From Hibiscus mutabilis (Eukaryota; Streptophyta; Magnoliopsida; Malvales; Malvaceae): a stretch of DNA of 64,000 nt. Where the stretch lies: assembly GCA_019671005.1 (NCBI GenBank), contig CM033719.1:26896750-26960749 (forward strand), read 5' to 3'. This document shows positions 10,508 to 22,045 of the stretch, in pieces; positions within the stretch are counted from its first letter, which is position 1; the number at the start of each line of letters is the position of its first letter. The notes under the pieces are model-generated. The model saw only the letters and a program-made list of their open reading frames with translations. It was not told where the DNA came from and ran no database searches. The position numbers and the translations under genes were made by a program.

Positions 10508-12439
10508 CAAATACGTTAAGTACCATGGTTTAGCCTTTTTCTTAAAGTATCTTTCTTATCATCATTTTTAATTGTTGAAGTGTGTGAATATCTGAATATT
10601 GACGCTGAAAGTTTGCTAATAAAGTTCCCTTTGTGTTGCTAATAAAGTTTTAATAAGTTTTATGTCTATAATTTTTTATTGTTATTATTTTCATTTCATC
10701 CCTTTGCTGATAAATAGTTTACTTCTTGCAGGCAATCAACAATTACACAAGGGCCAATAACATGAAACCTGGTGATCCCATTATTCTTGGTAACAGAAGT
10801 GCTGCCTACATGAGGTAAGCTGTTGCCAATGGTTATTGTCATTCTATTGAAGAGAACTCTGCATAAATAGATACAACATACAAACACATATATATTTTTA
10901 TCCCATATTGTTTGGCATTCTTTTAACAAGTTCTGTACTATCTACTTAATTATGGCCATTCTTATGCAGGATTAGTCAATTTCTGAAAGATAGATCTGCA
11001 ACAGATTCTGAATATGGACCATTGAGTGGGCTGGATATGACAACACTTGCTGAAGTATGCCTGTTGCAGTACATTTTGTATTTTGATTTACATCACCATT
11101 ACAGACATTCTGAAAGAGTGAAACTTTTGGACATGTATTTCAGCTTGCTTTTAAAGATGCTGAGAAGCTAATGAGCTTGCAGGAGAATGCAGTGAGGTCC
11201 TACATTTTAAAGGCAAATGCTCTCATTTTGGTAAGTGAAGATTGCATTATATTTATTTTCTGGTATAAAGATGTATACAAAAGCGTCCAATATAAATTCC
11301 TATGGGCCTCTCCATTACATTTTTTTTCTTTTTGATCAAATCTCCATTACATCTTATTATTCTGAACTTACACATGCATTCACATATAAGCCTATTCTGT
11401 CCTGGTTTCTCTGTTTTTTTTTTTTTGACAATGTAGTTTAGACATGTTTTATACAAAATGGTCCAGTCTAAAAGTTCTGTGGGCCTCTATTTGTACATCT
11501 AATTATGCTTCATTTACACATTTGCATATGCCTATGCCTATGCTGTCATCATTGTCTCAGTAGTTGTTTTACTATGCAGTTGGAAAGATATGAGATGGCA
11601 CGTGATATTATTCTTTCTGGGCTTCAAATTGATCCTTTCAGGTAGTGTATGATATATTTATATTTGACATCTATTGATTATAATTTTTCTTGTGAATCTG
11701 AATGAAAATTTTCCTGGTAATACATAGTAACATTCTCCAGGCTTCTCTTCGGAGCTTGGAGAGAATGCCATCCAGTTTCACGCGGACTAGAGACCATGAC
11801 CGGCCGGAACATACTGATGACTTTGATTGCACACTTTGTCTGAAGTTACTATATGAGCCTATAACGACACCGTGTGGGCATTCTTTCTGCCGTTCATGTT
11901 TATTTCAGACAATGGATCGCAGTGAGTATTTGTGTTTGTTGATTCTGATTCTCGCAATGCCTTTTTATCTCCATTCTATTACCTGATATTGTACTAAAAT
12001 TATAGGCAACAAATGTCCATTGTGCAGAACAGTGCTCTTCATTAGTTATAGAACATGTGCTATCAGGTAAGCTTCTCCCCAGCAGTTATTGATTGGAGTG
12101 CTTTTCTTAGAATGATGAGAAGGAATTGTTAACTCCTTCTGATTCTGTTTGCACCTGTCTCATGTAATTAGTTGAGAAGAAAACTACTAATGGATTCCAT
12201 TTAATGATTAGTTTAATATTTTCTTTTTACTTGAAGGCTGCTGTTCTTCTCATATATTTAAGTACTGGTCATATCCACATAAGGTCCATGCTTACTATGC
12301 ACTGGATTTTCTTCCATCTTTAATGTTCTGCTAATTGCTAATTGCTAATTTGCTGTTTTATTCTGTTAAAGGTGTCAATAGAGCTTTATCAAGATTTCTA
12401 TTTGTTTGATTATTATAAATCACATTACTTGTTTGATAG

Positions 12440-12460
12440 TGTAACGCTGAAAACATCATA
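12440..12460 (+). other. Frameshift site in LONRF-type exon 9
   Basis: Exon 9 is 177 bases, but the flanking intron phases require 178. The reading frame matches the family before (SVTL) and after (NIIQ) the ctgaaaacatc stretch only if one base is missing within the A run near 12449-12452. Confidence 0.7.
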
Positions 12461-14381
12461 CAAAGAATCTTTCCTCAAGAATATGCTGAAAGAAGATCAG
12501 AGCAGGGCAGTCTGATAAATTTTGGTAATGATTTGATACCTCTTTTTGTCATGGATGTTGTCATCCCTTGTCAGAAGTTTCCGCTCCACATATTTGAACC
12601 ACGCTACAGACTTATGGTGAGTCTCATAGACACTCTAATCTTAATTGTGCATCATAAATTCAAGAAATTTGGGTTTGATATGGTTGTTTACATCAAAAAC
12701 TATGTTGACAGTGCAAAATGTCCTTGACCTTGACTATGCATAAGAGCCTTTTGGTAGAATTACCCTTATTCTAATTTTGAGATGGGTTGTGTTTGCTAGC
12801 TGCTAGCAAGTTCTGTCTATGTCACAACTTTCTCTTTTTCCTTTTAACATATCTTGGCAATGTTAAAGATATTGAAAAACTCTGAATCTAAACACTTGCA
12901 AGAAACATTGTCAGAAATTATTTAATTTTTAATATGGCAAAACTTACTGCCTAATTAGCATTGGTAGTGTTTCTCGATGATTTGTTAATTGATCTGTTTC
13001 TCTAGTTGCCTTTCAAGGCAAGCAATAGCCTTTATTCTAGGTAGATGATCAACTCGGTAATGAGTTGTATGCCTGCTTTTAGTGGCACAAGTACAGGTTA
13101 GCAATTTTAGTCACATTGTCATACTTTTGGTCATAATATGTTGAAGCTGATTTACTTCCTGTGCCTCAAAGGGATTGTTTTTGGATTTGAGTTTTCTTAT
13201 ATTTGCTTGAAAACAGGTAAGGAGAATAATGGAAGGGAATCACAGGATGGGAATGGTAGGCTCTTTTTTTGTTCTTTCTTCTTCCTCTCGGGAGGCATGT
13301 TAAATGGCCAAAAATTTCCTCACACATTTGTTTTCGTTTTTTTTTCTACTGTTCTTTTGTCCATTATATTTGTAGGTCATCCTTGATCCCACTACAGATT
13401 TAATTGCTGATTTTGCTTGTGAAGTGGAGATTACAGAGTAGTTTCTAGACCTTTTTCTTTTAATGCAAAACCTTTGCTACATTGTTTATGTTTGAAAATA
13501 TTTTGTTTTTTAACCTCTTCTTTCGTCACCTGATCTAAATATTTAGGTGTGAACCTCTTCCTGATGGACGCTTTGTTTTGGAGGTAAAACATTTTCAACT
13601 TTCTGCCTTTGATCCAATGACATTTTTTTCCCTTTATTATGTGCACATATAGCTTTTATTTATGTACATTCCATCTCAAAATCTTGTTCACATCAGTAAG
13701 GAATGAGTTTTAAAAATAATAAAATTAAGTCTATAAATCAGATATTAGATTTAGCTTGGTCGTAGATTGTGTTTTTAGGTTGTCTGAGAAATGTTAAAAG
13801 GTCGTACATGCTTCTTGACTTTTCATTGTGGACATATAATATTTGGATGTGTGAACAAATAAATGGTGAATTAGTTTTCATACTTCTAAAAAAAGAGTAT
13901 CGGACATAAGTATCACCTTGATGAAATCAGATCTAGAATTTTTATAAAGGAACCAAAGAAAAAAAAAGAGTATCACCTGAAATCAGATGAATTGGATGGG
14001 CACATTCATGTATTAGCCTCTTAATAGCATTTGATTCTGTTCTGTCTATAGGTTTTTAAAATAAATCCATGTTTTTTAATTATTTCTTTTGCATTGCTAA
14101 CAGATTTTTTGTCTTAATCAAATGAGTTGACTTTCTTTTAAAGTTTTCAACAGTCACTTTCCTTTCTTTACAAAAGTAGTAACAGGGCTCCTACAGTTTT
14201 TTTTTCGGGTGAATGATTGACAATTGTGTCCATGACAGAACAATTTCTTCTTCAGTCTTTATGTTTGATCTGAACTCTTGAACAGTTTCTTTCTCTTTTA
14301 TAATAATTGTTCATATTTAATTCTAGCAAAAAAAGAGGAAAAGAAGCATATTCATATTTATTCAAACTAGATGCCTTGCAG

Positions 14382-14430
14382 ATTGAAAGTCGGCGGAGAT
14401 TTCAGTCCTCAGATCATGGGATCAAGATGG
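14382..14430 (+). other. Frameshift site in LONRF-type exon 13
   Basis: The exon is 49 bases where the intron phases require 50. The frame matches the family for IESRRRFQ, then shifts at ttcagtcctc (about 14401-14410). The following SWDQDG is read only in the next frame. Confidence 0.7.
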
Positions 14431-15159
14431 GTTAGTTTTCTCATCATTGGACCATGCATACTGTATGCTTAGTTAGATTCACAATTTCCATTATTTATAC
14501 CTACTTGAATTTGTTATGGGACTTCATAGTGTTGTAATGTTTAACACAGGTACCTGATGGCAGAGGTTGAGTGGGTACAAGATATACCACCAAGAGATGC
14601 AATAGACAGAGAAGATGTTTGACTACCTCTATTGTTCTTTCCCACCCGTATTATTTTCCTCATTAATTTCTGAATGATAAAAATGAAGCTAGATATATTA
14701 AATTATCAAAACAATATACATCAAGGAGCTAGATATATCAAATATACTTATGTCTGACATGTATCCGTATTCTACACCTACACTTAAATTCAAGTAAAAT
14801 AGAAGGGCATTGGAGGGGATGGAGTCATGCTTCCCAAAGCATTTGGGATACATGGTTTAACAAATATTGGTGGATTTGACCAATCTGTCAATTGTCAAAT
14901 AACTATTTGGCCTATATGGATTGATAAGTGCTTGTTGCTTGATGCCTTTGCTACTTTTGCTCTTTATTCATCAAAAGAAGAAATGTTATATATTTTTCTT
15001 CACGTTGATGTATTATTATTAGTATTAGATCGTTTTCATGTCATTTCATCAAAAGAAGAAATTACCTTTTAAGTTTTGAACTTGCAAATATTCAGTGTTT
15101 GTGTATGATTCTTGCAGTTGCAGGAATTGACAAATAACGCAGCAGAAGATGCTCGGTCA

Positions 15160-15162
15160 TGA
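15160..15162 (+). other. In-frame TGA in LONRF-type exon 15
   Basis: The exon reads LQELTNNAAEDARS then TGA then LSTAKAATR. The family normally has a tryptophan at the stop position. The frame on both sides continues the LON domain, so this is a nonsense change (TGG to TGA is the simplest reading). Confidence 0.7.
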
Positions 15163-15318
15163 TTAAGTACAGCAAAAGCAGCGACACGAGGTAAAACTCT
15201 TTTGTCGAACTCAATTAGGCTTACAGTCTCGTGTTACTTTCTCCCTCATTTTCTCAAGCAGCCGATGTTATTTTTTACCTTAATATTATGTATTAAGATG
15301 AGCAAAAGCTGACATGAT

Positions 15319-15499
15319 CAGGGATTCAAATAGCGGCCCTTTACTGCAATAGCGGCCACTATTTAGTGGTAGCGACAGTTCGAAACTGCTATTACGGAAA
15401 ATAGCGGTCCGCAATGACCGCAATACACCCGTTATTGTCCGCAACTGCGATAAAACACCGCGACTGAAAATGCGGCCGTAACAACAATTTAAATCCTTG
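15319..15499. mobile_element. Small hAT-like MITE in intron 15
   Basis: A 181-bp GC-richer block with imperfect terminal inverted repeats: cagggattcaaat at the left, and caaggatttaaat on the opposite strand at the right. The 8-bp flanks gacatgat and gaaattat agree at six of eight positions, the size expected for hAT insertions. It has internal agcggcc/gcggtccgc palindromes and no coding capacity. Confidence 0.6.
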
Positions 15500-16029
15500 G
15501 AAATTATTAATTGCTTTTGTCAAAATTAGTTTTGACATTCCTTTGTTATTGCTGCAAGTTGATTTGAATCATTTTGCACAGATCGAAGAAAGCTTGAGGT
15601 ACTCTATAACATCGAAGCAATGATGCCCAGTCCACAAGATCCAGAGCGCTTTAGTTTCTGGGTACATTTAAATTTTTCGCCCATTCTGTAATTAATGATT
15701 TTTGGTCAAAATATAGTTTTGGTCCCTTTACTATGTTCAAACTTGAAATTTAATCTATATTTTAATTTAGTATAATTTCAGCCTTGTATTGTAATCTTAT
15801 TAGTTAGTCCTAACCATTCTGTTTAAAATGATAATGTGAATTTTTGTTTAAAACCCTTCCAAATCATCATGTTGACGTGCTTCTGGTTCAGCTTGCTACT
15901 CTGTCGAATCGGAGGCCTTCAGAGAGATTAGAACTCCTGCGAATCAGAGACACAGCAGAGGTAAATGATTTTTATATTATATTAATTTTAAGGATTTATA
16001 TTTAATATATTGGTGGTTATATTTAATAT

Positions 16030-16300
16030 TTTATTTAGAGATGGTTAGAGAGTTTAAGATTAGAGGTTAGGGTTTAGTTTTAGGGATAGAGTTTAGTGTT
16101 TAGAGATTTAGTTTAGGGGTTTAGGTTTAAGAGTTTAGAATTAGGGACAATAGGTGAAATTTAAGGTTTAGAGCTGAAATTTAGGGTTTATATTATAAGA
16201 TAATATGATGAGTTTAGATTTTAACATATAAACATTAAATTTAAACCCTAACTATAAATTTTACCACTGTCCTTAAATTCCAATTTTTAAACCCTACACC
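16030..16300. repeat. Degenerate telomere-like repeats in intron 17
   Basis: The tract is made of variants of tttaggg/gtttag on the plus strand, switching to the complementary aaaccctaa words after about 16240. It resembles decayed interstitial plant telomere repeats. Similar tracts occur at 25140-25260 and 38740-38890. Confidence 0.55.
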
Positions 16301-16636
16301 CTAATTTTAAAGCTTTTAACAAAAAAAAATTGAAGAAAATTTCAGTATGTTTTGATTTATTTTTATGGACATAAAAATAAAACTTTTCGTAATTAATAAT
16401 GTCTTTGGATATTTAGTAATATTAATTTAGGTTTATAAAATTTTCAAAATAAGTGAACCAATGAATGTAACCGGCTTGAGATGTGATGAAATATGACAGA
16501 TTTTATGGACATTGGCGACTGAATAATGTAAAATTTGATTGTCAATTTGTCTTGCATCTTTGCTTTGGTTTTGCAGAGGATAAGAAGGGGACTAATATAC
16601 CTGAGAACAGAAGCACCCGGTTGTAGAGTACAATAA

Positions 16637-17576
16637 ATGAGCTGTAATTTTCTATTTCCTATAATATTAATTCAACATTATTAATTTAATATTCGAATGA
16701 TCCCAGTGAAAAAAAAAGAATGTTATTCTCCTAAAAGATTTAAAGTTTGAACAGGTTTGTTTATATAGTGTACGAGAGCTTATTAAAAGTTACAAAAATA
16801 TTTAGATATTGCCCAGTAATACTAAAAAAATATTCTTCAGTTTGAACCCGATTTCGTTATTATTTTTTATTAAAACCTCAGACTCTGAGCAACAAAAAGT
16901 CAGCTAAGAAGGTAAACCTAAAACTGTCGCAGCGTTCTTCACACTTATTGCGCTGTGGTTTTGCTGAAGCTAAAAAGATAACAGATGTAGCTGAGTTTTC
17001 GGAGCAAAACAGTCTTTCAGTTTTTTTTAAGATAACTAACACTGGAATGCCAATTGAATATTAAACTGGATAGAATTAATCAGATTTTTTATTTTTAAAA
17101 TATATTTTTTGATTTTAATATAAAATATAATATTAAAATTATGAAGTGACTATAAATTAAATAATGCTTTTATTTGATTGGTTCAAATAATTCTGAATCG
17201 AAAATCAAATCAAAGTGAATAAAATTAAATGGGATAATTGCTTTCCTTTCCTTTCCTGTTTGTTTAGTTTATTTGTTAAGAAGGTGGTGAAGAGTTTGGT
17301 TTCAAGGTCCAAAGTTTAGGTCGGGATTTGTTAAATTTTACACTTCTTCTCCTTCTCCTTCTTGTTTAATTCATTAAACATTAACATAAACTAAACTAAA
17401 CAACTTATTAACATTAAACTTTACTCTTCTGCACGTCTCTCCCAACGTGCTCCCAACAAACTAACCATTTCTCTTACGTACAAATCCCATATCCCTCTTC
17501 CCCATTCTCTCCACAGCCACCTACCACCTTCTCCAAACCACCGCCGCCGCCGCCGCCGTGTGTTTTCCAGATAACA
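16637..17576. other. Intergenic region and upstream region of the receptor kinase gene
   Basis: An AATAAA-type signal overlaps the LONRF stop (16632-16637). The rest is AT-rich with pyrimidine tracts at 17240-17260 and 17340-17365 (cttctcc repeats) and a gccgcc run just before the start codon. No convincing TATA box was found and no other gene is seen. Confidence 0.5.
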
Positions 17577-20137
17577 ATGGGAGGAGATAATTATATCTTC
17601 TTCCTTTCCCTTTACTTCCTCACGTTCAACCATGCTCATGCTCTTTTATCCCCATCATCATCATATGAGCTGTCTGATAGTTATCTCATCGATTGTGGGT
17701 CTTCCATGGAGACAAAGCTGAATGATGGACGAACATTCATGTCGGATTCTCAATCCTCTACTTACTTATCCACTAAACAAGATATCCTAGCGTCGGAAGA
17801 TTCCATTCCCACCACCGCCTTCCCCGTTTCCACCTCTTCTTCAATGAAGGATCTTTACAAAACCGCCAGGGTTTTCAATGGTATCTCAACATATACGTTT
17901 TCCATCTCGAAACCAGCCAAACATTGGGTTCGTCTTTACTTTTACCCTCTTCATCACCCTCAATACGATCTTAAAACCGCGGTTTTCACTGTCCATACCC
18001 AGAAGTTCGTCCTTTTACATGACTTCTCCGTCCGTGATGATTCCAGGGTTGTTTTCAAGGAGTATCTTGTTAATGCTACACAACATTTCTCCGTCGTTTT
18101 CGAGCCGAAAAAGGGTTCTTGCGCGTTTGTTAATGCCATCGAGATTGCGGCTGTCCCCGAAGAAGTTCTCTCTGATTCGGCATCAACGGTTCCACAAGGT
18201 GGCACTGTCGATGGCTTGTCGAATCATGCTTTGGAAGTTTCGTATCGGTTGAATGTTGGAGGGCCGATGTTGACTCCGAGAAGCGATATGTTGGCTAGGA
18301 CATGGCTGCCTGATGAGCCATACAATATGTTCCCACAAGGTGCTCAAGCTGTGAGCGTTTCTTATATCAGGGACCAGCCTGATAAACGGATCGCTCAGTT
18401 CATTGCTCCGGATTTGGTTTACGAAACTGCGCAAATGATGACACCGAAGGCGTATGCTCAAACGATGGAACCGAATTTTAATCTCACTTGGACGGTGAAG
18501 GTCGATGCAGGGTATTCATATCTCATTAGGATGCACTTCTGTGACATTGTAAGCAAGTCCCCTGATAACTTGTCCTTCAATGTGTATATAAACAGCTTAA
18601 TGGCGGTTTTGAGTCTTGATCTCACGGCTGTAGCCGGTGGCTTGGCCACTCCATATCACACGGATTTCCTGCTCAACGCCTCGGCCATCACAAACGACTC
18701 CATCATTGTTCAAGTTGGTCCATCCTCGAATGAGGGTCTACCTAATGCAATCCTCAACGGCTTAGAGATCATGAAGCTGAGCAACATTGTTGATAGTTTG
18801 GATGGTTTATATGCTGTTGATGGTTCATACAAGGGGAAATCTATGAAACTCAAAGTGGTTGCAATTTCAGGGCTCTGTATGGCCTTCTTTGCCATGTTCT
18901 TCCTCGGAATCGTTTGTATCCGGTGGAGAAAACGGCCTCATGATTGGCAAAAACAGAAGAACTTCTCGTCGTGGCTTTTACCGATCCACGGAAGCCATTC
19001 GAATTTCTTGAGCATCTCCCGAAATCAAGCTTCTTTGGCTCAAGAAAAAGTAAGAGTGGACACTCAAGATTTTACTCTTCTCAGGGTCTTGGCAGGTCCT
19101 TCACTTTGAATGAGCTACGAACAGCGACGAATAATTTTGATGAAAAGACTGTGGTCGGTGTCGGCGGGTTCGGGAAAGTGTTCCTCGGGGCCCTAGAAGA
19201 TGGAACCAAGGTCGCCATAAAAAGAGGAAACCAGGGATCCGAACAAGGCATAGATGAATTCAATACTGAAATCCAAATGCTTTCAAAGCTTAGGCATAGA
19301 CATCTTGTGTCACTTATAGGATTCTGTGACGACGAATCGGAGATGATCCTGGTTTATGAGTACATGGCAAACGGTCCGCTCCGCGACCATCTCTACGGCT
19401 CGAAAGACAAACCGACTCTGTCCTGGAAACAAAGGCTCGATATCTGCATCGGTGCAGCGCGAGGATTGCATTATCTCCACACGGGTGCAGCACAAGGGAT
19501 CATCCACCGCGACGTAAAGACCACAAACATTCTCCTAGACGATAACTTCGTAGCCAAGGTATCTGATTTCGGGCTCTCGAAAACTGCCCCGATGGAGCAG
19601 GACTATGTCAGCACTGCAGTGAAGGGTAGCTTCGGGTACCTCGACCCCGAATACTTCAGAAGACAACAACTTACAGATAAATCCGATGTCTACTCGTTCG
19701 GCGTGGTGCTTTTCGAGGTTTTATCGGCGAGGGCCGTGATATGCCCCGGACTTCCAAGGGACCAAGTAAGTCTAGCCGAATGGGCAATGCAGTGGCATAG
19801 GAAAGGGATGATTGAGAAAATCGTAGACCCCAAAATTGCAGGGAGTATCAATGAAGAATCATTGAAAAAATTTGCAGAAGCTGCAGAGAAATGCTTGTCT
19901 GAATATGGAGTTGACAGACCGACCATGGGAGATGTTTTATGGAACCTGGAATATTCATTGCAACTCCAGGAAGCTTCATGTTGTTCTTCAAAGAATGATG
20001 AAATGTTAGAAAGAAGACAACGTATAAACGTTGAAGCCATTGCTGATCTTCTTTCTGGGGTTGAAGATGATGATTCTGAGGTGAATGGTGCCTCTCAGTT
20101 GAATTTTCCAAATGTGGAAAACATCCGAGCAAGGTAA
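17577..20137 (+). CDS. CrRLK1L malectin-like receptor kinase (At5g61350/ERULUS-like), one frameshift
   Basis: A single-exon gene. From the ATG at 17577 the first frame gives a signal peptide (FFLSLYFLTFNHAHA), a malectin-like ectodomain (YLIDCGSS, HWVRLYFYPL, ILNGLEIMKL) and a membrane segment around residues 422-447 (LCMAFFAMFFLGIVCI), then RWRKRPHDW and FSSWLLPIHGSHSNFLS. The kinase continues in the next frame: FFGSRKSKSG, P-loop GVGGFGKV, catalytic lysine in VAIKRG, HRDVKTTN, DFGLSK, DPEYF, stop at 20135-20137. The frames join near 19021-19026, where one A appears to be missing from cgaaatcaag; otherwise the protein is collinear with the family (about 850 residues). CrRLK1L proteins sense cell-wall state and RALF-type signals at the plasma membrane; the At5g61350 member acts in root-hair tip growth. 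Closest subtype judged from the juxtamembrane SRKSKSG block. Either a recent pseudogene or a one-base consensus error. Confidence 0.88.
19021..19026 (+). other. Frameshift site in receptor kinase juxtamembrane region
   Basis: The upstream frame (start 17577) and the kinase frame differ by minus one. The upstream frame runs on to a stop at 19107-19109 with unrelated residues. Restoring one base in the A run makes the juxtamembrane serine-rich linker continuous with the kinase. Confidence 0.75.
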
Positions 20138-20653
20138 AAAGAACACATATCAGAATCCAATGGGGTTTCAATGCTTTTTGGGGTTTGTAGATGAGTGTGT
20201 TGTGCAGATTCATTCACCTTTTTTTTTTTTTTGGTTTGTAAAATGTTTCACAGTAACGAAGAACAAAAGAAACAATGTTGTCTGTAATCTCATGAAATTC
20301 ACTGTCTTATCTTGCCACGATTTGTTGTTTGCCTCTCTTTCTCTCTCACTATATATGGGTGAAATTCATAAGTGTAATGCATTTAAACATATTTTAAATG
20401 TAAGTAATTTAATAATATAAGTTTTTTAAATTATTTTTGGATTTATATTTGGAAAAAATAGTATATAAGCTGTGAATTATAGTTTTTTTAATAGTCTAAA
20501 TGTGATTATAAGATAGTATATATTCATATATTCTTAATCGACAATGCACATAAGCCTTGTAGATAAAGCGATTGAACCTAGGTCTTCTAGGATAAACCTT
20601 GTAAATTATAGTTAAATTAATTAATATATTTTCATAATAATTGCTAGCAAGGT
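20138..20653. other. 3' flank of the receptor kinase, then AT-rich DNA
   Basis: Probable 3' untranslated region to about 20420, with a T run at 20220-20232. Beyond that it is AT-rich with no gene. Confidence 0.4.
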
Positions 20654-20953
20654 TTGGAAAAATTATATCATGGGTCTGGCTTACCACATCAGCTATGATC
20701 CCGTCTAATAAAAATTACACTCTTCTCCATTATTTTTCATGTTATTAATCAAATAATATAATATCTTCTAAAAAAGCTGCTTTTTAAATGGCATGGAAAA
20801 ATATAAATAAAGATTCATTGGTTGGAAAAATGATAGAGAAAAATAATGGTGAAGTAGGTAGTTTTCATTGGATGAGACCATGAAGTGGGTGGTTTTCATT
20901 GGATGAGACCATGACTGATGTGGTAAGCTAGACTTATAATATAATTTTTTCAA
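20654..20953. mobile_element. MITE, family M1, copy 1 (300 bp)
   Basis: Terminal inverted repeats of about 45 bp: ttggaaaaattatatca plus ggcttaccacatcag at the left, matching the complement of ctgatgtggtaagc plus tataatataattttttcaa at the right. There is an internal direct repeat, ggttttcattggatgagacc (about 20860 and 20890). No coding capacity. The superfamily is not fixed. Confidence 0.7.
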
Positions 20954-21017
20954 GGATTGGCATTACATGTCATGTCAATTCGGCTACACTGATATATCTT
21001 GTTGTCAATTCGGCTAT

Positions 21018-21742
21018 ATGGAAAAATTATACCATGGCCTGGCTTACTACATCAGTCATGGTATCAATCAGGGATGAAAATGAGTCTAACCGACTCGCAA
21101 GCTACTTGGGCTTGACTTGGTCAAAGCTCGGCTCGAGTGAGCTTGACTCAAGACCTTAACAAGCCGAGTCGACCCAAGCTCGGCTCAAAATAATTATATA
21201 TAAAATATTATATATATATATATATATAGTGTATATATGTTTCAGTGTTGTTAACTTGTTATCATGGTTAAATACTTTAGATCCTTTTTTCATTTTCATT
21301 GTGGACTTGTATAATTTAGAAAATATACTATGGTTACTTGCGGACTTCAAAAATAAATATTATATTTTCCCAAACAAGTTTTCACATGTTATTTTTCAAA
21401 ACTTCAAAAAAAATATTTAAAAGCAATTTGAGGAAAGCAACAAGCCGAGCTCGAGCCGAGCTGAGCTCAAAATGTCCAATTCGAGCTCGAGCCTAAAATT
21501 TCAAGCTTGACGAGCTTCGAGCCTGAGCCGAGCCCAATAATATTATTTTCAAGCTGAGCTTGAGCATGCTCGGCCCGGCTCGTTATTACCCCTAGTTCCA
21601 TTTTTCTATTTCATCAACTCAATTATATAATAACTTTTAAAAAACTATTTTTCAAATGACATGTAAAAATGGTGAAATGATCGATTTTAATTAGTTGAGA
21701 TCATAACTGATGTGATAAGTTAGGGTCGTAACATTTTTTTTT
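21018..21742. mobile_element. MITE, family M1, copy 2, split by a nested hAT-like MITE
   Basis: The left end, tggaaaaattatacca with ggcttactacatcagtcatg, pairs with the right end, actgatgtgataag plus cgtaacattttttttt, at 21705-21742. These are the family M1 ends. The middle is displaced by the 21068-21598 insertion. Confidence 0.65.
21068..21598. mobile_element. Nested hAT-like MITE rich in agctcg motifs
   Basis: The ends are cagggatgaaaatgag and the complement of ctcgttattacccctag, a typical hAT-type pair. Subterminal regions are dense in gagctcgagcc/ggctcgagct words in both orientations. An (AT)n run lies at about 21208-21230. No target duplication is evident and there is no coding capacity. 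Confidence 0.6.
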
Positions 21743-22045
21743 CACATTTGGTGCGATAAAATATTTGCAGTGAAAAGTGGATAGAGAATGAGGGTAGTGC
21801 TTTTGGCACAAATTATCAAAATTATTCAATAAAAACCCTTGTTAAGCATAGAGCTCACAACCTTTTGCTTACAAAGCAAACACGCTTCCATTGTACTACA
21901 AAGACAATAAACAAAACTATTGTTGTTTAAAGAAGGTTTGCATTTCAAAGAAATCAAGCTTTACAAAGGAAAGAACAACACTAAAAAATACAAGAGCCAA
22001 AACTCTCCAAAGACCTTAGTACAAGTGAGGAGAGGCAAAGCTAGG
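21743..22045 (-). repeat. Dispersed repeat with tRNA-like head, copy 1
   Basis: This block recurs at about 36980-37252 in the same order relative to family M1 sequence. Within it, the minus strand of 21835-21905 resembles a tRNA (see that entry). The shared part extends past the tRNA-like segment through gaaggtttgcatttcaaag and ccaaagaccttagtacaag, so it is larger than a simple tRNA copy. Confidence 0.6.
21835..21905 (-). pseudogene. Degenerate tRNA-Thr(TGT)-like sequence
   Basis: On the minus strand there is an A-box-like TAGTACAATGG, then the anticodon arm tttgc-TTTGTAA-gcaaa with anticodon TGT, and a decayed B box (gagctctatgc). Weak acceptor pairing (gtctttg with caagggt, several G-U pairs) is possible. 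The copy at 37045-37112 has the same layout. It is more likely a SINE head or dead tRNA copy than a working gene. Confidence 0.4.

Larger units (their letters stand above)
7423..16636 (+). pseudogene. LON-domain/TPR/RING protein gene (LONRF type), 18 exons, apparently broken
   Basis: Exons placed by GT-AG sites and family collinearity: 7423-7494, 8429-8524, 10732-10814, 10970-11054, 11144-11230, 11580-11641, 11728-11921, 12006-12066, 12440-12616, 13217-13255, 13376-13437, 13547-13583, 14382-14430, 14550-14616, 15118-15190, 15582-15661, 15892-15960, 16577-16636. The product would be about 484 residues. Exons 2-6 form a TPR-like block (GNQAFRQNRFEEAINNYTRA). Exons 7-8 form a C3HC4 RING (FDCTLCLKLL, CGHSFCRSCLF, CPLCRTVLF). 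Exons 9-18 form a LON substrate-binding domain (CQKFPLHIFEPRYRLM, GNHRMGM, VEWVQDI, PSPQDPERFSFWLATL). The family is expected to act as RING ubiquitin ligases; no protease domain is present. Three lesions: one base missing in exon 9, one base missing in exon 13, and a TGA at 15160-15162 where a tryptophan codon is expected. Either a pseudogene or consensus errors. Confidence 0.85.

Noticed and set aside
21734..21742. Poly(T) read as the poly(A) tail of a minus-strand SINE
   Set aside because: The T run coincides with the right terminus of MITE M1 copy 2, and the second copy of the repeat lacks it.
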